This document shows, piece after piece, positions 16,901-24,826 of a stretch of 64,000 nucleotides of DNA (positions are counted from its first letter, which is position 1; the number at the start of each line of letters is the position of its first letter). The stretch is from PALSA-612 sp963791225 (GTDB lineage Bacteria > Actinomycetota > Thermoleophilia > Gaiellales > Gaiellaceae). The translations under genes and the position numbers were made by a program. The stretch spans positions 868,001-932,000 of the forward strand of contig CAWBRV010000008.1 in assembly GCA_963791225.1 (NCBI GenBank), written 5' to 3'. The notes under the pieces were generated by a model that was given only the letters and a program-made list of their open reading frames with translations, did no database searches and was not told the origin of the DNA.

Positions 16901-17453
16901 GCTCGTCGCCGAGTCCGGCACCAAGGGGCAGCCGGTCACCATCTGGTCCTACGAGTTCCCAAAGGGCACTCCGCAAATCGGCCGCCGCAACGGTGCCTAC
17001 CTCGTATCGGTGCTGAGAAGCATCGGCTACAAGGCTCGGGTCAAGTACGTTCCGCATGACCCCGGCGTGTTCACCTGGCGCCCCGACCGCCAGGCCGGCA
17101 TCCAAGGCTGGGGCGCCAACTTCCCGTCGGCCAACGACATCTTCTCAGGGTTCCTCTGCAGCTCCTATACGACCAACTCGAAAACGAACGGGAACTTCGC
17201 TGGGATCTGCGACCGCCATCTGGACGCGCAGGTCGCGCGTGCTCAGTCGCTCGGGACGACCAACCTCGCCGCGGCGGCCGGCGCCTGGCACACTGCCGAC
17301 CGCATGCTGACCGACGAGGCGCCGTGGGTGCCGATGAAGGTCTTCCTTTCGACCGACTTCGTCGCCCGGCGGGTCGGCAACTACAAGTACTGCTGGCTGT
17401 CGGGCGCGTCGGGGCTGACCGGCGCGTGCCTCGACCAGCTCTGGGTACGGTAG
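13923..17453 (+). CDS. Transmembrane BTAD regulator fused to a beta-propeller and a family 5 solute-binding domain
   Basis: 1176 residues. Residues 1-~100 are an OmpR/SARP-like winged helix (GRQGRLLFAYLVAEGSRPVPRDELAEALWG). About 107-255 are a bacterial transcriptional activation (BTAD) domain (FLPGEDGTWVEQKRRDLADIRERALSVLADV). A single TM helix spans 310-332 after a basic stretch (VKRERSRAVRRRT). About 345-620 form a YncE-like propeller with repeats ending AVWVAN/GFIWVAN. From ~640 the rest is an SBP_bac_5 domain (YTFQLRKGIRYSTGG...NDVRVRQAFNLAVDRNRLAQI...GWGANFPSANDIF). Predicted topology: DNA-binding head inside, sensor outside. No permease genes are adjacent, so the binding domain probably senses rather than transports. 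Confidence 0.88.
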   Translation: MANTLQLKVFVTGRVAVETDGAVIDEAQLGGRQGRLLFAYLVAEGSRPVPRDELAEALWGETPPVTRDKGLTVIASKLRAALGDAGLDGREVLTAAFGCYRLDLPEGTWVDLFAAASSAQDAEEALAAGDLDQARAAAESAESVARRPFLPGEDGTWVEQKRRDLADIRERALSVLADVCLRSGGAREAAKWAEELIALSPFREAGYRRLMEAHVAAGNRAEALQVYEQCRRLLADELGAYPSPETESIYRQLLAAPTPGNGAVTDDAERLKDVDRPESVTQVVADALPSASPPLREVKRERSRAVRRRTVLVAALTGVIAVAVAVPLVALSGGGSRAPELTLGGNDVGAVSASTGHIFASAPLAGSPDAITAGDGSIWAAMPDRGIVSRIDTATNAVQQTIRTPGPGGPSALTFGRGFIWVANTFASTVSRIDSQANGGQLVGNPIHVGNDPTGIAYGLGAVWVANSVDRTVTRINPVTGVADAPISVEDGADDVAAGDGYVWVIGRSKGVLSRIDPTARTVVGTAGVDDPAAVAIGPDAVWVANGANGTVSKIDPSTGDLEAAFPIGGQPSGIAVAADGHVWVANAGSASLAELDPATGRRIRTVHTGAVPGGIVLDGDTAYVTAQVPPSAHRGGTLTLAIANPPGTYSLPIPQELDPAGPCSTPPQPEKTSCRLSGLSAAELLTLTNDGLLGYSQAGGADSYKVVADLATGVPTPNDGGLTYTFQLRKGIRYSTGGVVQPADIRRGIERALLDSKGQGLGAYLAVIEGAGGCLTGEHCDLTRGITTSPGSSTVTFHLSRPDPDFLLQLALPDYDAVPASTPLHARLPLPATGPYMISGYQKKGVVVLDRNPRFHVWSTAAQPDGYPNKIVERYRYTGAQAIHAVERGTADITTDGLDQRWPPELAASLQTRYSSQLYPEPQLTILGLWLNTRLAPFNDVRVRQAFNLAVDRNRLAQINAGQVACQYLPPNMNGYSYYCPYNGPNLTKARRLVAESGTKGQPVTIWSYEFPKGTPQIGRRNGAYLVSVLRSIGYKARVKYVPHDPGVFTWRPDRQAGIQGWGANFPSANDIFSGFLCSSYTTNSKTNGNFAGICDRHLDAQVARAQSLGTTNLAAAAGAWHTADRMLTDEAPWVPMKVFLSTDFVARRVGNYKYCWLSGASGLTGACLDQLWVR

Positions 17454-17943
17454 GCGCCCGCGACAAGGTTGAGCGGCAACCTGATGCCGGCGATATCGCC
17501 ACTAACTGTGGGTTAAGTCCGAGAGCGCAGCGATGCGTTGCCTGTCGACTGCTTTGGGGGCTCCACGCTACTTGCACGCCCCGCCTGTCAGATCATCCGC
17601 CCTGTCGTGCCCAGCCCGTCTTGTCGCGATTATCGCCGACCCGTAGCGACTGGTTACGCCGATAACCCGGAGGTGGCGCATTTCGCGAACACTTAACCCC
17701 TATCCGCCATTGCGTTTGACGGGTTCCAGGAATCGACCAAACCCGGACACGCCGATCTATTGAAAACTGCCCCGCCAAAGCCAAACGCGCTTGACCTGCT
17801 GCCGATAGACAGGGTCGTTGAGCAAAAACCAGGCTGTCGCTTCCTCGAAGCCGCGGCCCCGCTGATCAAGAGTGATCAGGAACTCCTCCAGCTGAATCGG
17901 CAACAGTCTGAACGGTCGTGCGGTGTCGTCGTAGACTCGTTCG
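17454..17943. other. Intergenic region with one inverted copy of the 30-bp element
   Basis: About 490 bases. It holds one inverted copy of the element repeated upstream of the dihydropyrimidinase gene, preceded by TTGACG (17716-17721) and by AT-rich short motifs (ATTATCGCCGA, TTACGCCGATAACC). A minus-strand frame ending at 17757 reads protein-like for about 60 codons (VYDDTARPFRLLPIQLEEFL...) but lacks a convincing start and was not called a gene. No terminator hairpin was recognised after the receptor gene. Confidence 0.5.
17721..17750 (-). repeat. 30-bp element, copy A (inverted)
   Basis: Read on the minus strand it starts GTGTCCGGGTTTGGTCGATT and ends CCTGGAACCC, differing from copies B (21523) and C (21614) by one base. 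It lies between the receptor and the cyclase/ATPase gene, facing away from the latter. It is not followed by a promoter at the same offset as B and C. Confidence 0.85.
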
Positions 17944-20900
17944 GTGGCGGCTTGTCCTGCCTGTGGCAAGGAGAACCCCGACGGCTTCCGGTTCTGCGGG
18001 TTCTGCACCGCGCCGCTGTCGGAGTCTGCGTCCGCTCCAGCGGCCGAGGAGCGGAAAGTCGTTTCCGTCCTTTTCTGCGATCTCGTGGGCTTCACGGCGG
18101 CCTCGGAGGCAGCGGACCCCGAGGACGTGCGCGCTCGCATTCGCCCCTATCACGCGAGTCTCCGGCGCGAACTCGAGCGGTACGGCGGGACGGTCGAGAA
18201 GTTCATCGGCGACGCGGTGATGGCGGTGTTCGGGGCGCCGGTGGCCCATGAGGACGATCCCGAACGGGCCGTCCGGGCGGGACTGCGGATCATGGACGCG
18301 ATCGCTGAGCTGAACGAGCAGGAGCCGGAGCTCAAGCTGCAGGTGCGGGTCGGCATCGCCACCGGCGAGGCCGTCGTGTCGTTGCACGCTCGGCCGGAGC
18401 AGGGTGAGGGGATCGTCGCGGGCGACGTCGTGAACACGGCGGCGCGCATTCAGACGGCGGCCCCGGTGAACGGCGTGGCCGTGTCGCGGGAGACGTTCCG
18501 GCAGACTGAGCGCGTCTTCGTTTACGAGCCGCTTGCACCGGTCGAGGTCAAGGGCAAGCGCGAGCCGGTGGGGCTGTACCGTGCGGTCGAGGCGCGGGCA
18601 CGGTTCGGTACTGATCTGATCCGGACGACTGAGACGCCGTTCGTCGGTCGCGAGGTCGAGAAGACGCTTCTGCAGGGTCTGTTCGACCGCTGCGCTAGGG
18701 ATTCCATGTTCGGACTCGTGACGCTTGTGGGCGAGCCCGGAGTCGGCAAGAGCAGGCTGTGTGCGGAGCTGTTCCGGTACATCGACGAGAAGACGGAGCT
18801 GATCCGCTGGCGGCAAGGTCGCTGCCTCCCTTACGGGGAAGGGATCACGTTCTGGGCGCTCGGCGAGATCGTGAAGTCGCACGCCGGCGTGTTCGAGTCG
18901 GACTCGCCCGAGGCGGCGTCCGCGAAGCTGGAGCGTGTGCTGCCCGACGTCGAGGAGCGGGACTGGCTCAGGGCCAGGCTGCTGCCGTTGCTCGGGGTCG
19001 ACTCCGGCCAGTCTGCGTCTCGAGATGAATCGTTCCCGGCCTGGCGGCGGTTCGTCGAGTCGATTGCCTCCAACGGGCCGGCGGTCGTGGTCGTGGAGGA
19101 CCTTCACTGGGCTGACGCGCCGTTCCTCGACTTCCTGTCGTACCTCTCCGAGTGGGCGGAAGGCGTGCCGTTGCTGCTTCTGTGCACGGCGCGGCCAGAG
19201 CTGTTCGAGGCGCACTCGACGTGGGGAGCCGGGACGCGGAACTCGCACACGATCAATCTGTCGCCGCTCTCGAACAGCGAGACGAGCGACCTCGTGCAGG
19301 GTCTGCTCGAGCAGACCGTGTCGGACCCGGTCAGGGCGGCCATTCTTGAGCGGTCGGGCGGCAATCCTCTCTACGCGGAGGAGTTCGTCCGCCTGGTCGC
19401 GGACCGTGGGTTGGGCGAATCGGGCGATGAGCTCGCCTTTCCGGAGAGCGTGCAGGCCCTCATCGCCGCCCGCCTGGACACGCTGTCGCCGGAGCGCAAA
19501 GCTCTGCTGCAGGACGCAGCCGTCGTTGGCAAGGTGTTTTGGGCAGGCGCCCTCGCTGAGATGAGCGAGCTCGACGAGCACGAGGTCGAGCTCGCGTTGC
19601 ACGAGCTCTCGCGCAAAGAGCTCGTCCGCCAGGCCCGTCAGACGTCGATGGAAGGCGAAAGCGAATACTCGTTCTGGCACGTCCTTGTCAGAGAGGTCGC
19701 GTACGGCCAGACTCCGAGGGCCGCGCGCGCACGGAAGCACGGTGCCGCAGCGGCGTGGCTCGAGACGAAGGCCGGCGAGCGGGTGGAGGACCTCGCCGAC
19801 GTCCTTGCGTATCACTACCAGGAGGCGCTCGAGCTGGCCCGAGCGGCCGGCGACATCGGGGTCGCGACCGAGCTTCTGCCCAAAGCGCGACGGGTGCTCG
19901 TCCTCGCCGGCGACCGGGCGGCGGCGCTCGACCAGACGACGGCCGACGGCTTCTACCGCCGGGCGCTCGCCCTCTACGAGGACGCGGACGCGGAGCAGGC
20001 GCCGTTGCTGCTCAAGGCGGGGCGAACAGTTGCCGTGCTGTCGGCGAGTCAGGCGGAGCAGGACGCCAGGCGCGCGGTCGACCTCTACCTCTCGGCCGAC
20101 GACGAGCTCGGAGCTGCCGAAGCGCTGCTCGACCTCACGCGCTATGCCGGGTATCAGGGCAGAAACGCCGAGGCCGGTGAGCACTTTGAGCATGCGCAGC
20201 GGCTGGTGGAGCGCCATCCGCCCGGACGCGTGTCCGTGCTCCTGCTCGCGAGACAGGCAGCGCAATTGATGATGGCGGGTCGGTCGACTGAATGCGTGGC
20301 CACCTCCGATCGGGCGATCGCGCTGGCGAACGAGCTCGGCGAGGAGGATTCGGTCGTTCGCGTGCTCCAGTTCCGTGGAAACGCGCGAGTCGAGCTCGGC
20401 GATCTCGGCGGCCTCGACGACCTCCGGGAATCCATCGAGTACAGCCTGCAGGCAGCGCAAGCCGTCACGGCGGGGATCGGCTATCTCAACTTGGCCGGAG
20501 CGACGTGGCACGGAGTCGGTGCGCAGCAGAGCCTCGCGCTCCACGAGCAGACGCAGGCGTTCGACGAGTCGCGTGGGCTGCGGGGTCCGGTGGCGTGGTC
20601 GAAGGCCGAATCCACGTGGATGCTCTTCGATCTCGGCCGCTGGGATGAGATCATCGCCATCACCGACGAGCTAGCTGCGCTGGAGGAGGCCGGATCCGCC
20701 CAGGCGCGGCTCCTCGGGCTCCCGTACCGTGCGCTCGTACTCGAGCGACGAGGGGATCGGGCAGGTGCAGCCTCGGTTCTTGAGGAGCTGCTGCCGAAGG
20801 CGAGGGCGGCAGCCGACCCCCAGTTGCTCGTACCCTCCCTGGCGGCGGCCGCCCTGGGCGTCGCGGCGCAGAGCGACGGACCGGCGCTCGACCTCGTCCG

Positions 20901-21333
20901 GGAGCTGATCGAGCTCACCCGCGGCCGGGCGGATCGGTACCGCGCGCTGTTCCTGCCCGAACTCACGCGGCTCTGCACGGCGGCGAACGCTCTCGACCTC
21001 GCGCGGGAACTGGCAGCGGGGTTATCGGTCGACATCGGCCGCGTGGGCGTCGGTCGGGTCGCTGCCGACGCCGTCCTCGCCGAGGCCGAGGCCCGAACAC
21101 CGGAGGCGGTCGCGCTCTACGAACAGGCCGCCGCGCGCTGGCGCGAGTTCGGTGGCCTTCCAGGGCTCGGCGACGCTCTCCTCGGCCAGGGTCGGTGCCT
21201 GATCACTCTCGGCCGGCCGGGAGCCGGGCAGCAACTGACCGAAGCACGCGACCTGTTCGCCTCCATGGGCTACAAACAGGCCGAGGCGGACGCGGAAAGG
21301 CTGCTCGCGAACGCGACCGGACAATCTGCATAG
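17944..21333 (+). CDS. Class III nucleotide cyclase domain fused to an AAA-type ATPase and helical repeats
   Basis: 1129 residues from GTG 17944. Residues 4-21 are a zinc ribbon (CPACGKENPDGFRFCGFC). About 38-215 are a class III adenylate/guanylate cyclase homology domain; metal-binding Asp46 (VLFCDLVGF) and Asp90 (VEKFIGDAVMAVFG) are present, and GDVVNTAARIQ carries the Asn/Arg region. An STAND/AAA-type ATPase follows with Walker A at 262-270 (GEPGVGKS) and a hydrophobic strand ending VVVVEDLHWAD. The C-terminal ~550 residues are TPR-like alpha-helical repeats. This is the common actinobacterial signalling layout; the product nucleotide and ligand are unknown. Confidence 0.88.
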   Translation: MAACPACGKENPDGFRFCGFCTAPLSESASAPAAEERKVVSVLFCDLVGFTAASEAADPEDVRARIRPYHASLRRELERYGGTVEKFIGDAVMAVFGAPVAHEDDPERAVRAGLRIMDAIAELNEQEPELKLQVRVGIATGEAVVSLHARPEQGEGIVAGDVVNTAARIQTAAPVNGVAVSRETFRQTERVFVYEPLAPVEVKGKREPVGLYRAVEARARFGTDLIRTTETPFVGREVEKTLLQGLFDRCARDSMFGLVTLVGEPGVGKSRLCAELFRYIDEKTELIRWRQGRCLPYGEGITFWALGEIVKSHAGVFESDSPEAASAKLERVLPDVEERDWLRARLLPLLGVDSGQSASRDESFPAWRRFVESIASNGPAVVVVEDLHWADAPFLDFLSYLSEWAEGVPLLLLCTARPELFEAHSTWGAGTRNSHTINLSPLSNSETSDLVQGLLEQTVSDPVRAAILERSGGNPLYAEEFVRLVADRGLGESGDELAFPESVQALIAARLDTLSPERKALLQDAAVVGKVFWAGALAEMSELDEHEVELALHELSRKELVRQARQTSMEGESEYSFWHVLVREVAYGQTPRAARARKHGAAAAWLETKAGERVEDLADVLAYHYQEALELARAAGDIGVATELLPKARRVLVLAGDRAAALDQTTADGFYRRALALYEDADAEQAPLLLKAGRTVAVLSASQAEQDARRAVDLYLSADDELGAAEALLDLTRYAGYQGRNAEAGEHFEHAQRLVERHPPGRVSVLLLARQAAQLMMAGRSTECVATSDRAIALANELGEEDSVVRVLQFRGNARVELGDLGGLDDLRESIEYSLQAAQAVTAGIGYLNLAGATWHGVGAQQSLALHEQTQAFDESRGLRGPVAWSKAESTWMLFDLGRWDEIIAITDELAALEEAGSAQARLLGLPYRALVLERRGDRAGAASVLEELLPKARAAADPQLLVPSLAAAALGVAAQSDGPALDLVRELIELTRGRADRYRALFLPELTRLCTAANALDLARELAAGLSVDIGRVGVGRVAADAVLAEAEARTPEAVALYEQAAARWREFGGLPGLGDALLGQGRCLITLGRPGAGQQLTEARDLFASMGYKQAEADAERLLANATGQSA

Positions 21334-21522
21334 GTGCTCGCGTCCGCCACCGAGGGCTATTGCCCGGAGCGTGCCTCTTGAGACGCTGGAAGTGCAGCCT
21401 GCAAGCGCTGAGGTTGAGCCCATCGACTAACAGCGCTGCAGCCGATCGGTGACCCCGAAGCGCCTTGAAGCGGCCATTTGACGCTATCGCCGATATCTCC
21501 GGCGTATCGCGATAAGTTCGTC

Positions 21523-21552
21523 GTGTCCGGGTTTGGTCGATTCCTAGAACCC
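21523..21552 (+). promoter_or_regulatory. 30-bp element, copy B: candidate operator
   Basis: Starts GTGTCCGGGTTTGGTCGATT and ends CCTAGAACCC. It contains a weak dyad GGGTT...AACCC. Exactly 39 bases separate its first base from a -35 box (TTGAGG). Identical to copy C. Confidence 0.6.
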
Positions 21553-21561
21553 GGCAGCCGT

Positions 21562-21590
21562 TTGAGGCCAGTTCGTTGCCGCCGTATACA
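21562..21590 (+). promoter_or_regulatory. Distal promoter of the dihydropyrimidinase operon
   Basis: -35 TTGAGG (21562-21567), 17-base spacer, -10 TATACA (21585-21590). The geometry is that of a housekeeping-sigma promoter, and identical in spacing to the proximal promoter. Confidence 0.65.
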
Positions 21591-21613
21591 TGTAGGACGC
21601 CCGCATGACTGCC

Positions 21614-21643
21614 GTGTCCGGGTTTGGTCGATTCCTAGAACCC
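21614..21643 (+). promoter_or_regulatory. 30-bp element, copy C: candidate operator
   Basis: A perfect copy of the element at 21523, 91 bases downstream and in the same orientation. Again its first base is 39 bases before the first base of a -35 box. The constant offset argues for a regulator site rather than random repetition. Confidence 0.6.
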
Positions 21644-21652
21644 CCCTTGCGT

Positions 21653-21681
21653 TTGACGCCGCTGCGCAGCCGTCGTATACA
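21653..21681 (+). promoter_or_regulatory. Proximal promoter of the dihydropyrimidinase operon
   Basis: -35 TTGACG (21653-21658), 17-base spacer, -10 TATACA (21676-21681). Transcription would start near 21688, about 23 bases before the ATG at 21711, leaving room for the ribosome site AAAGGGGAG. Confidence 0.72.
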
Positions 21682-21710
21682 ACACGCAATCGGCTGAAAG
21701 GGGAGCGAGC

Positions 21711-23123
21711 ATGTCCGTGCTCATCAAGGGCGGTCGGATCGTCACCGCCGCGGACGACTACGTCGGGGACGTCTACGTCGAGAACGGGACGGTGTCGCTG
21801 ATCGGCGAGTCGCTGGACGTGGCGGCGGACAAGGTGATCGACGCGACCGGGAAGTACGTGCTGCCGGGTGCGATCGACCCGCACACGCACCTGGAGATGT
21901 TCTTCGGCGGGACCACGACCTGCGACGACTTCACCTCCGGCACGGTGTCGGCCGCGTTCGGAGGCACGACCTGCCTCGTCGACTTCTGCATGCAGGCGCC
22001 GGGCACGTCGTTCGCCCAGGCGCTCGAGAACTACTTCGAGAAGATCGACCGCTGCAAACCCGTGATCGACGTCGGCTTCCACATCGGCGTCACCGACCTG
22101 CGCGAGGGGGGCTCGCTCGAGGAGCTCGCAACGCTGCCGGACAAGGGGATCACGTCCTACAAGCTGTTCATGGCCTACAAGGGCGCCGTCATGGTCGACG
22201 ACGAGACGCTCTTCAAGACGATGCAGACCGCGGCCGACACGGGCGCGCTCGTGATGGTGCACGCGGAGAACGGCGACGCGATCGACATCATCGTCAAGGA
22301 GGCCGTCGCGGCCGGGCACATCGAGCCGATCTGGCACGCGCGCACACGGCCGCCCGAGACCGAGGGCGAGGCGACGAACCGCGCCGTCCAGCTCGCCCGG
22401 GTCGCCGGCGCGCCGCTCTACGTCGTCCACGTGTCATGCCAGGAGTCGATCGAGCCGATCGCGATCGCCCGCGAGAAGGGGTGGGACGTGTGGGGCGAGA
22501 CGTGCACCCAGTACCTGTTCATCGACGACTCGGCACTCGACCAGCCGGGGTTCGAGGGCGGGAAGTACATCTACACGCCGCCGCCGCGACCGAAGGAGAA
22601 CCAGGAGCACCTCTGGCACGCGCTCGACAGAGACGTGCTCTCCGTCGTCTCCACCGATCACTGCCCGTTCAACTGGCCCGACCAGAAGGGGGTCAACGGC
22701 CAGGAGTTCCAGAAGGTGCCGAACGGCGGGCCGGGGATCGAGAACCGGCTGCACATGCTCCACGAGTTCGGCGTGCGGACTGGGCGGATGACGCTGAACC
22801 GCTTCGTCGAGCTGACCTCGACCAACGTCGCGCGCTCGTTCGGGCTCTACCCGCGCAAGGGCACGATCGCGCCGGGCTCTGACGCCGACATCGTCGTCTG
22901 GGATCCCGAGAAGAAGCTGACCATCTCGGCCAAGACGCATCACTCGAACGTCAACTACAACCTGTTCGAGGGGACCGAAGTCACCGGCGCCCCGGAGGTC
23001 GTGCTCGTGCGCGGCCAGGTGATCGTCGAGAACGACGAGCTGGTGGCACAGCCGGGCGCGGGCCAGTTCGTGAAGCGCGCGAAGGTCAGCGAGGAGCTGA
23101 CGCCGGAGAAGGTGCCGGCATGA
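21711..23123 (+). CDS. hydA: Dihydropyrimidinase / hydantoinase
   Basis: 470 residues, the usual length for cyclic-amidohydrolase enzymes that open dihydropyrimidine or hydantoin rings to N-carbamoyl acids. Visible metal-centre features: PGAIDPHTHLEM (first two His), TSYKLFMAYKG (Lys to be carbamylated), VMVHAENGD, YVVHVSC and VVSTDHCPF (Asp). The family C-terminus HHSNVNYNLFEGTEVTG and IVENDEL are intact. ATG 21711 has a good ribosome site. It starts a tight operon, overlapping the next gene by four bases. Substrate preference (dihydrouracil versus 5-substituted hydantoins) cannot be read. Confidence 0.92.
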   Translation: MSVLIKGGRIVTAADDYVGDVYVENGTVSLIGESLDVAADKVIDATGKYVLPGAIDPHTHLEMFFGGTTTCDDFTSGTVSAAFGGTTCLVDFCMQAPGTSFAQALENYFEKIDRCKPVIDVGFHIGVTDLREGGSLEELATLPDKGITSYKLFMAYKGAVMVDDETLFKTMQTAADTGALVMVHAENGDAIDIIVKEAVAAGHIEPIWHARTRPPETEGEATNRAVQLARVAGAPLYVVHVSCQESIEPIAIAREKGWDVWGETCTQYLFIDDSALDQPGFEGGKYIYTPPPRPKENQEHLWHALDRDVLSVVSTDHCPFNWPDQKGVNGQEFQKVPNGGPGIENRLHMLHEFGVRTGRMTLNRFVELTSTNVARSFGLYPRKGTIAPGSDADIVVWDPEKKLTISAKTHHSNVNYNLFEGTEVTGAPEVVLVRGQVIVENDELVAQPGAGQFVKRAKVSEELTPEKVPA

Positions 23124-23773
23124 GCGACGAGGCGGCCAGGCAGGTCTACGAGAAGGCGGGGCTCGGCCAGGCGGTCACGCTGGGCTCGAGCCCGGCCGTG
23201 CTCGTCGTCGACTTCTCGTGCGGCTTCACCGATCCCGTCTGTGCGCTCGGGGCGGACATGACCGTCGAGGTCGAGGCGACGAGGCGGCTGCTCGACGCGG
23301 CGAGGGAGAAGGGGCTGCCGGTGGTGTTCACGACGATCGGCTTCGAGCCCTCCGGCAAGGACGGCGGGCTCTGGCTGCAGAAGGCGCCTGCGCTCGCCGA
23401 CCTCGAGCTCGGCGGGCGCTGGGTGGAGATCGACCCGCGGCTCGACCGGCGCGACGACGAGACGATCGTGCTCAAGAAGGGCGCGTCAGGGTTTTTCGGG
23501 ACGAATCTCGCGTCGATCCTCGTCTCGCAGGGCGTCGACACCGTGATCCTCTGCGGCGCGACGACGAGCGGATGCGTCCGGGCGACGGCGGTCGACCTCC
23601 TCCAGTACGGCTGGCCGACGCTCGTCCCGCGCGAATGCGTGGGCGACCGCGCGCAGGCGCCGCACGACGCGAACCTGTTCGACATCCAGGCGAAGTACGC
23701 CGACGTCGTGCCGCTGGAGGACGCGCTCGCCTACGTCGCGAGCGTGCCCGGGCGCGTGGGCGCAGGCGTTTGA
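23120..23773 (+). CDS. Isochorismatase-family amidase, N-carbamoylsarcosine amidase-like
   Basis: 217 residues. The catalytic triad of the cysteine-hydrolase fold is present: Asp in VLVVDFSCGFTDP, Lys in VLKKGASGFFGTNL, Cys in CGATTSGCVRATAVD. The GFTDP and GCVRATA wording resembles N-carbamoylsarcosine amidases and related carbamoyl hydrolases. Coupled to dihydropyrimidinase by an ATGA overlap, it would be well placed to remove the carbamoyl group (ammonia and CO2 released) from the ring-opened product. Substrate is inference. Confidence 0.85.
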   Translation: MSDEAARQVYEKAGLGQAVTLGSSPAVLVVDFSCGFTDPVCALGADMTVEVEATRRLLDAAREKGLPVVFTTIGFEPSGKDGGLWLQKAPALADLELGGRWVEIDPRLDRRDDETIVLKKGASGFFGTNLASILVSQGVDTVILCGATTSGCVRATAVDLLQYGWPTLVPRECVGDRAQAPHDANLFDIQAKYADVVPLEDALAYVASVPGRVGAGV

Positions 23774-24816
23774 CCCACCGCGTCGCCGTCCTGGCGGGCG
23801 ACGGCGTCGGGCCGGAGGTGGTGGCGGAGGCCCGCAAGGCCGTCGACGCGCTCGCGCTCGACCTGGAGTGGACAGAGCTGCCGTGGGGCTCCGCCTGGTA
23901 CCACGAGCACGGGCGGATGATGCCGGAGGACTGGCCCGACCAGCTCTCCGGCTTCGAGGCAGTGCTGCTCGGTGCGATCGGCGATCCGTCCGTGCCCGAC
24001 CACGTCTCGCTGTGGGGCTCGATCCTCGAGCTGCGCCAGCGCCTCGACCTGTGGGCGAACCTGCGGCCGTGCCGGCTGTTGCCGGGGATTCCGGGGCCGC
24101 TCGCCGGCCGTGGGCCGGAGGACGTGGACATCCTGTTCGTCCGCGAGAACACGGAGGGCGAGTACGCGGGCGTCGGCGGCCGGTCGCATCGGGGGCTCCC
24201 CGGCGAGGTGGGAATCGAGGTGTCCGTCTTCACCCGAGCCGGCTGCGAGCGCGTGCTTCGGCTCGCGTTCGAGTGCGCGGCGCAGCGGCGCGGGCTCCTG
24301 ATCAGCGCGACCAAGTCGAACGCGTCGCGGTTCGGCTACGTGCTCTGGGACGAGGTCGCCGCCGAGATCGCCTCCGAGTTCCCGCTCGTCCGCTACGAGC
24401 GCGTGCTCGTCGACGCCCTGGCGGCGCGGATGGTCAGGTCGCCCGACTCGCTCGACGTCGTCGTCGCCTCGAACCTGTTCGCCGACATCCTCACCGACCT
24501 CGGCGCGGCGATCCAGGGCGGGATGGGCATGGCCGCGTCGGCCAACATCGCCCCGGGATCGAGCCCGATCGGCATCTTCGAGCCCGTGCACGGCTCGGCT
24601 CCGGACATCGCCGGGCAGGGCATCGCCAACCCGGCAGGCGCGATCTGGAGCGCCGTGCTGATGCTCGAACACCTCGGTGAGGCGGACGCGGCGGCCCGCC
24701 TGCTGGGCGCGCTCGAGGACGTGTGCCGCGACGGGCCGAGGACGCGCGACGTGGGCGGCACGGCGACGACGCGCGAGGTCGGCGACGCCGTCGCCGCGGC
24801 AGTCGCCGCGAGCTAG
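23770..24816 (+). CDS. Isocitrate/isopropylmalate-type dehydrogenase, tartrate/D-malate dehydrogenase-like
   Basis: 348 residues from TTG 23770, overlapping the previous stop (TTGA). Hallmarks of the beta-decarboxylating dehydrogenase family: VLAGDGVGPEV at the N-terminus, FVRENTEGEYAGVGGR, Lys/Asn in SATKSNA, the metal site DVVVASNLFADILTDLGAA and FEPVHGSAPDIAGQGIANP. The wording (LWGSILELRQRLDLWANLRPCR) is closer to tartrate/D-malate dehydrogenases than to LeuB. Within this operon it may oxidise a hydroxy-dicarboxylate from ureide breakdown (inference). Confidence 0.87.
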   Translation: MTHRVAVLAGDGVGPEVVAEARKAVDALALDLEWTELPWGSAWYHEHGRMMPEDWPDQLSGFEAVLLGAIGDPSVPDHVSLWGSILELRQRLDLWANLRPCRLLPGIPGPLAGRGPEDVDILFVRENTEGEYAGVGGRSHRGLPGEVGIEVSVFTRAGCERVLRLAFECAAQRRGLLISATKSNASRFGYVLWDEVAAEIASEFPLVRYERVLVDALAARMVRSPDSLDVVVASNLFADILTDLGAAIQGGMGMAASANIAPGSSPIGIFEPVHGSAPDIAGQGIANPAGAIWSAVLMLEHLGEADAAARLLGALEDVCRDGPRTRDVGGTATTREVGDAVAAAVAAS

Positions 24817-24826
24817 GCTCGAAGAC

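Noticed and set aside
17757..17943. Minus-strand frame reading VYDDTARPFRLLPIQLEEFL...VWLWRGSFQ
   Set aside because: Protein-like for ~60 codons but with no ribosome site or clear start; its upstream part lies opposite the cyclase gene. Noted in the intergenic entry only.
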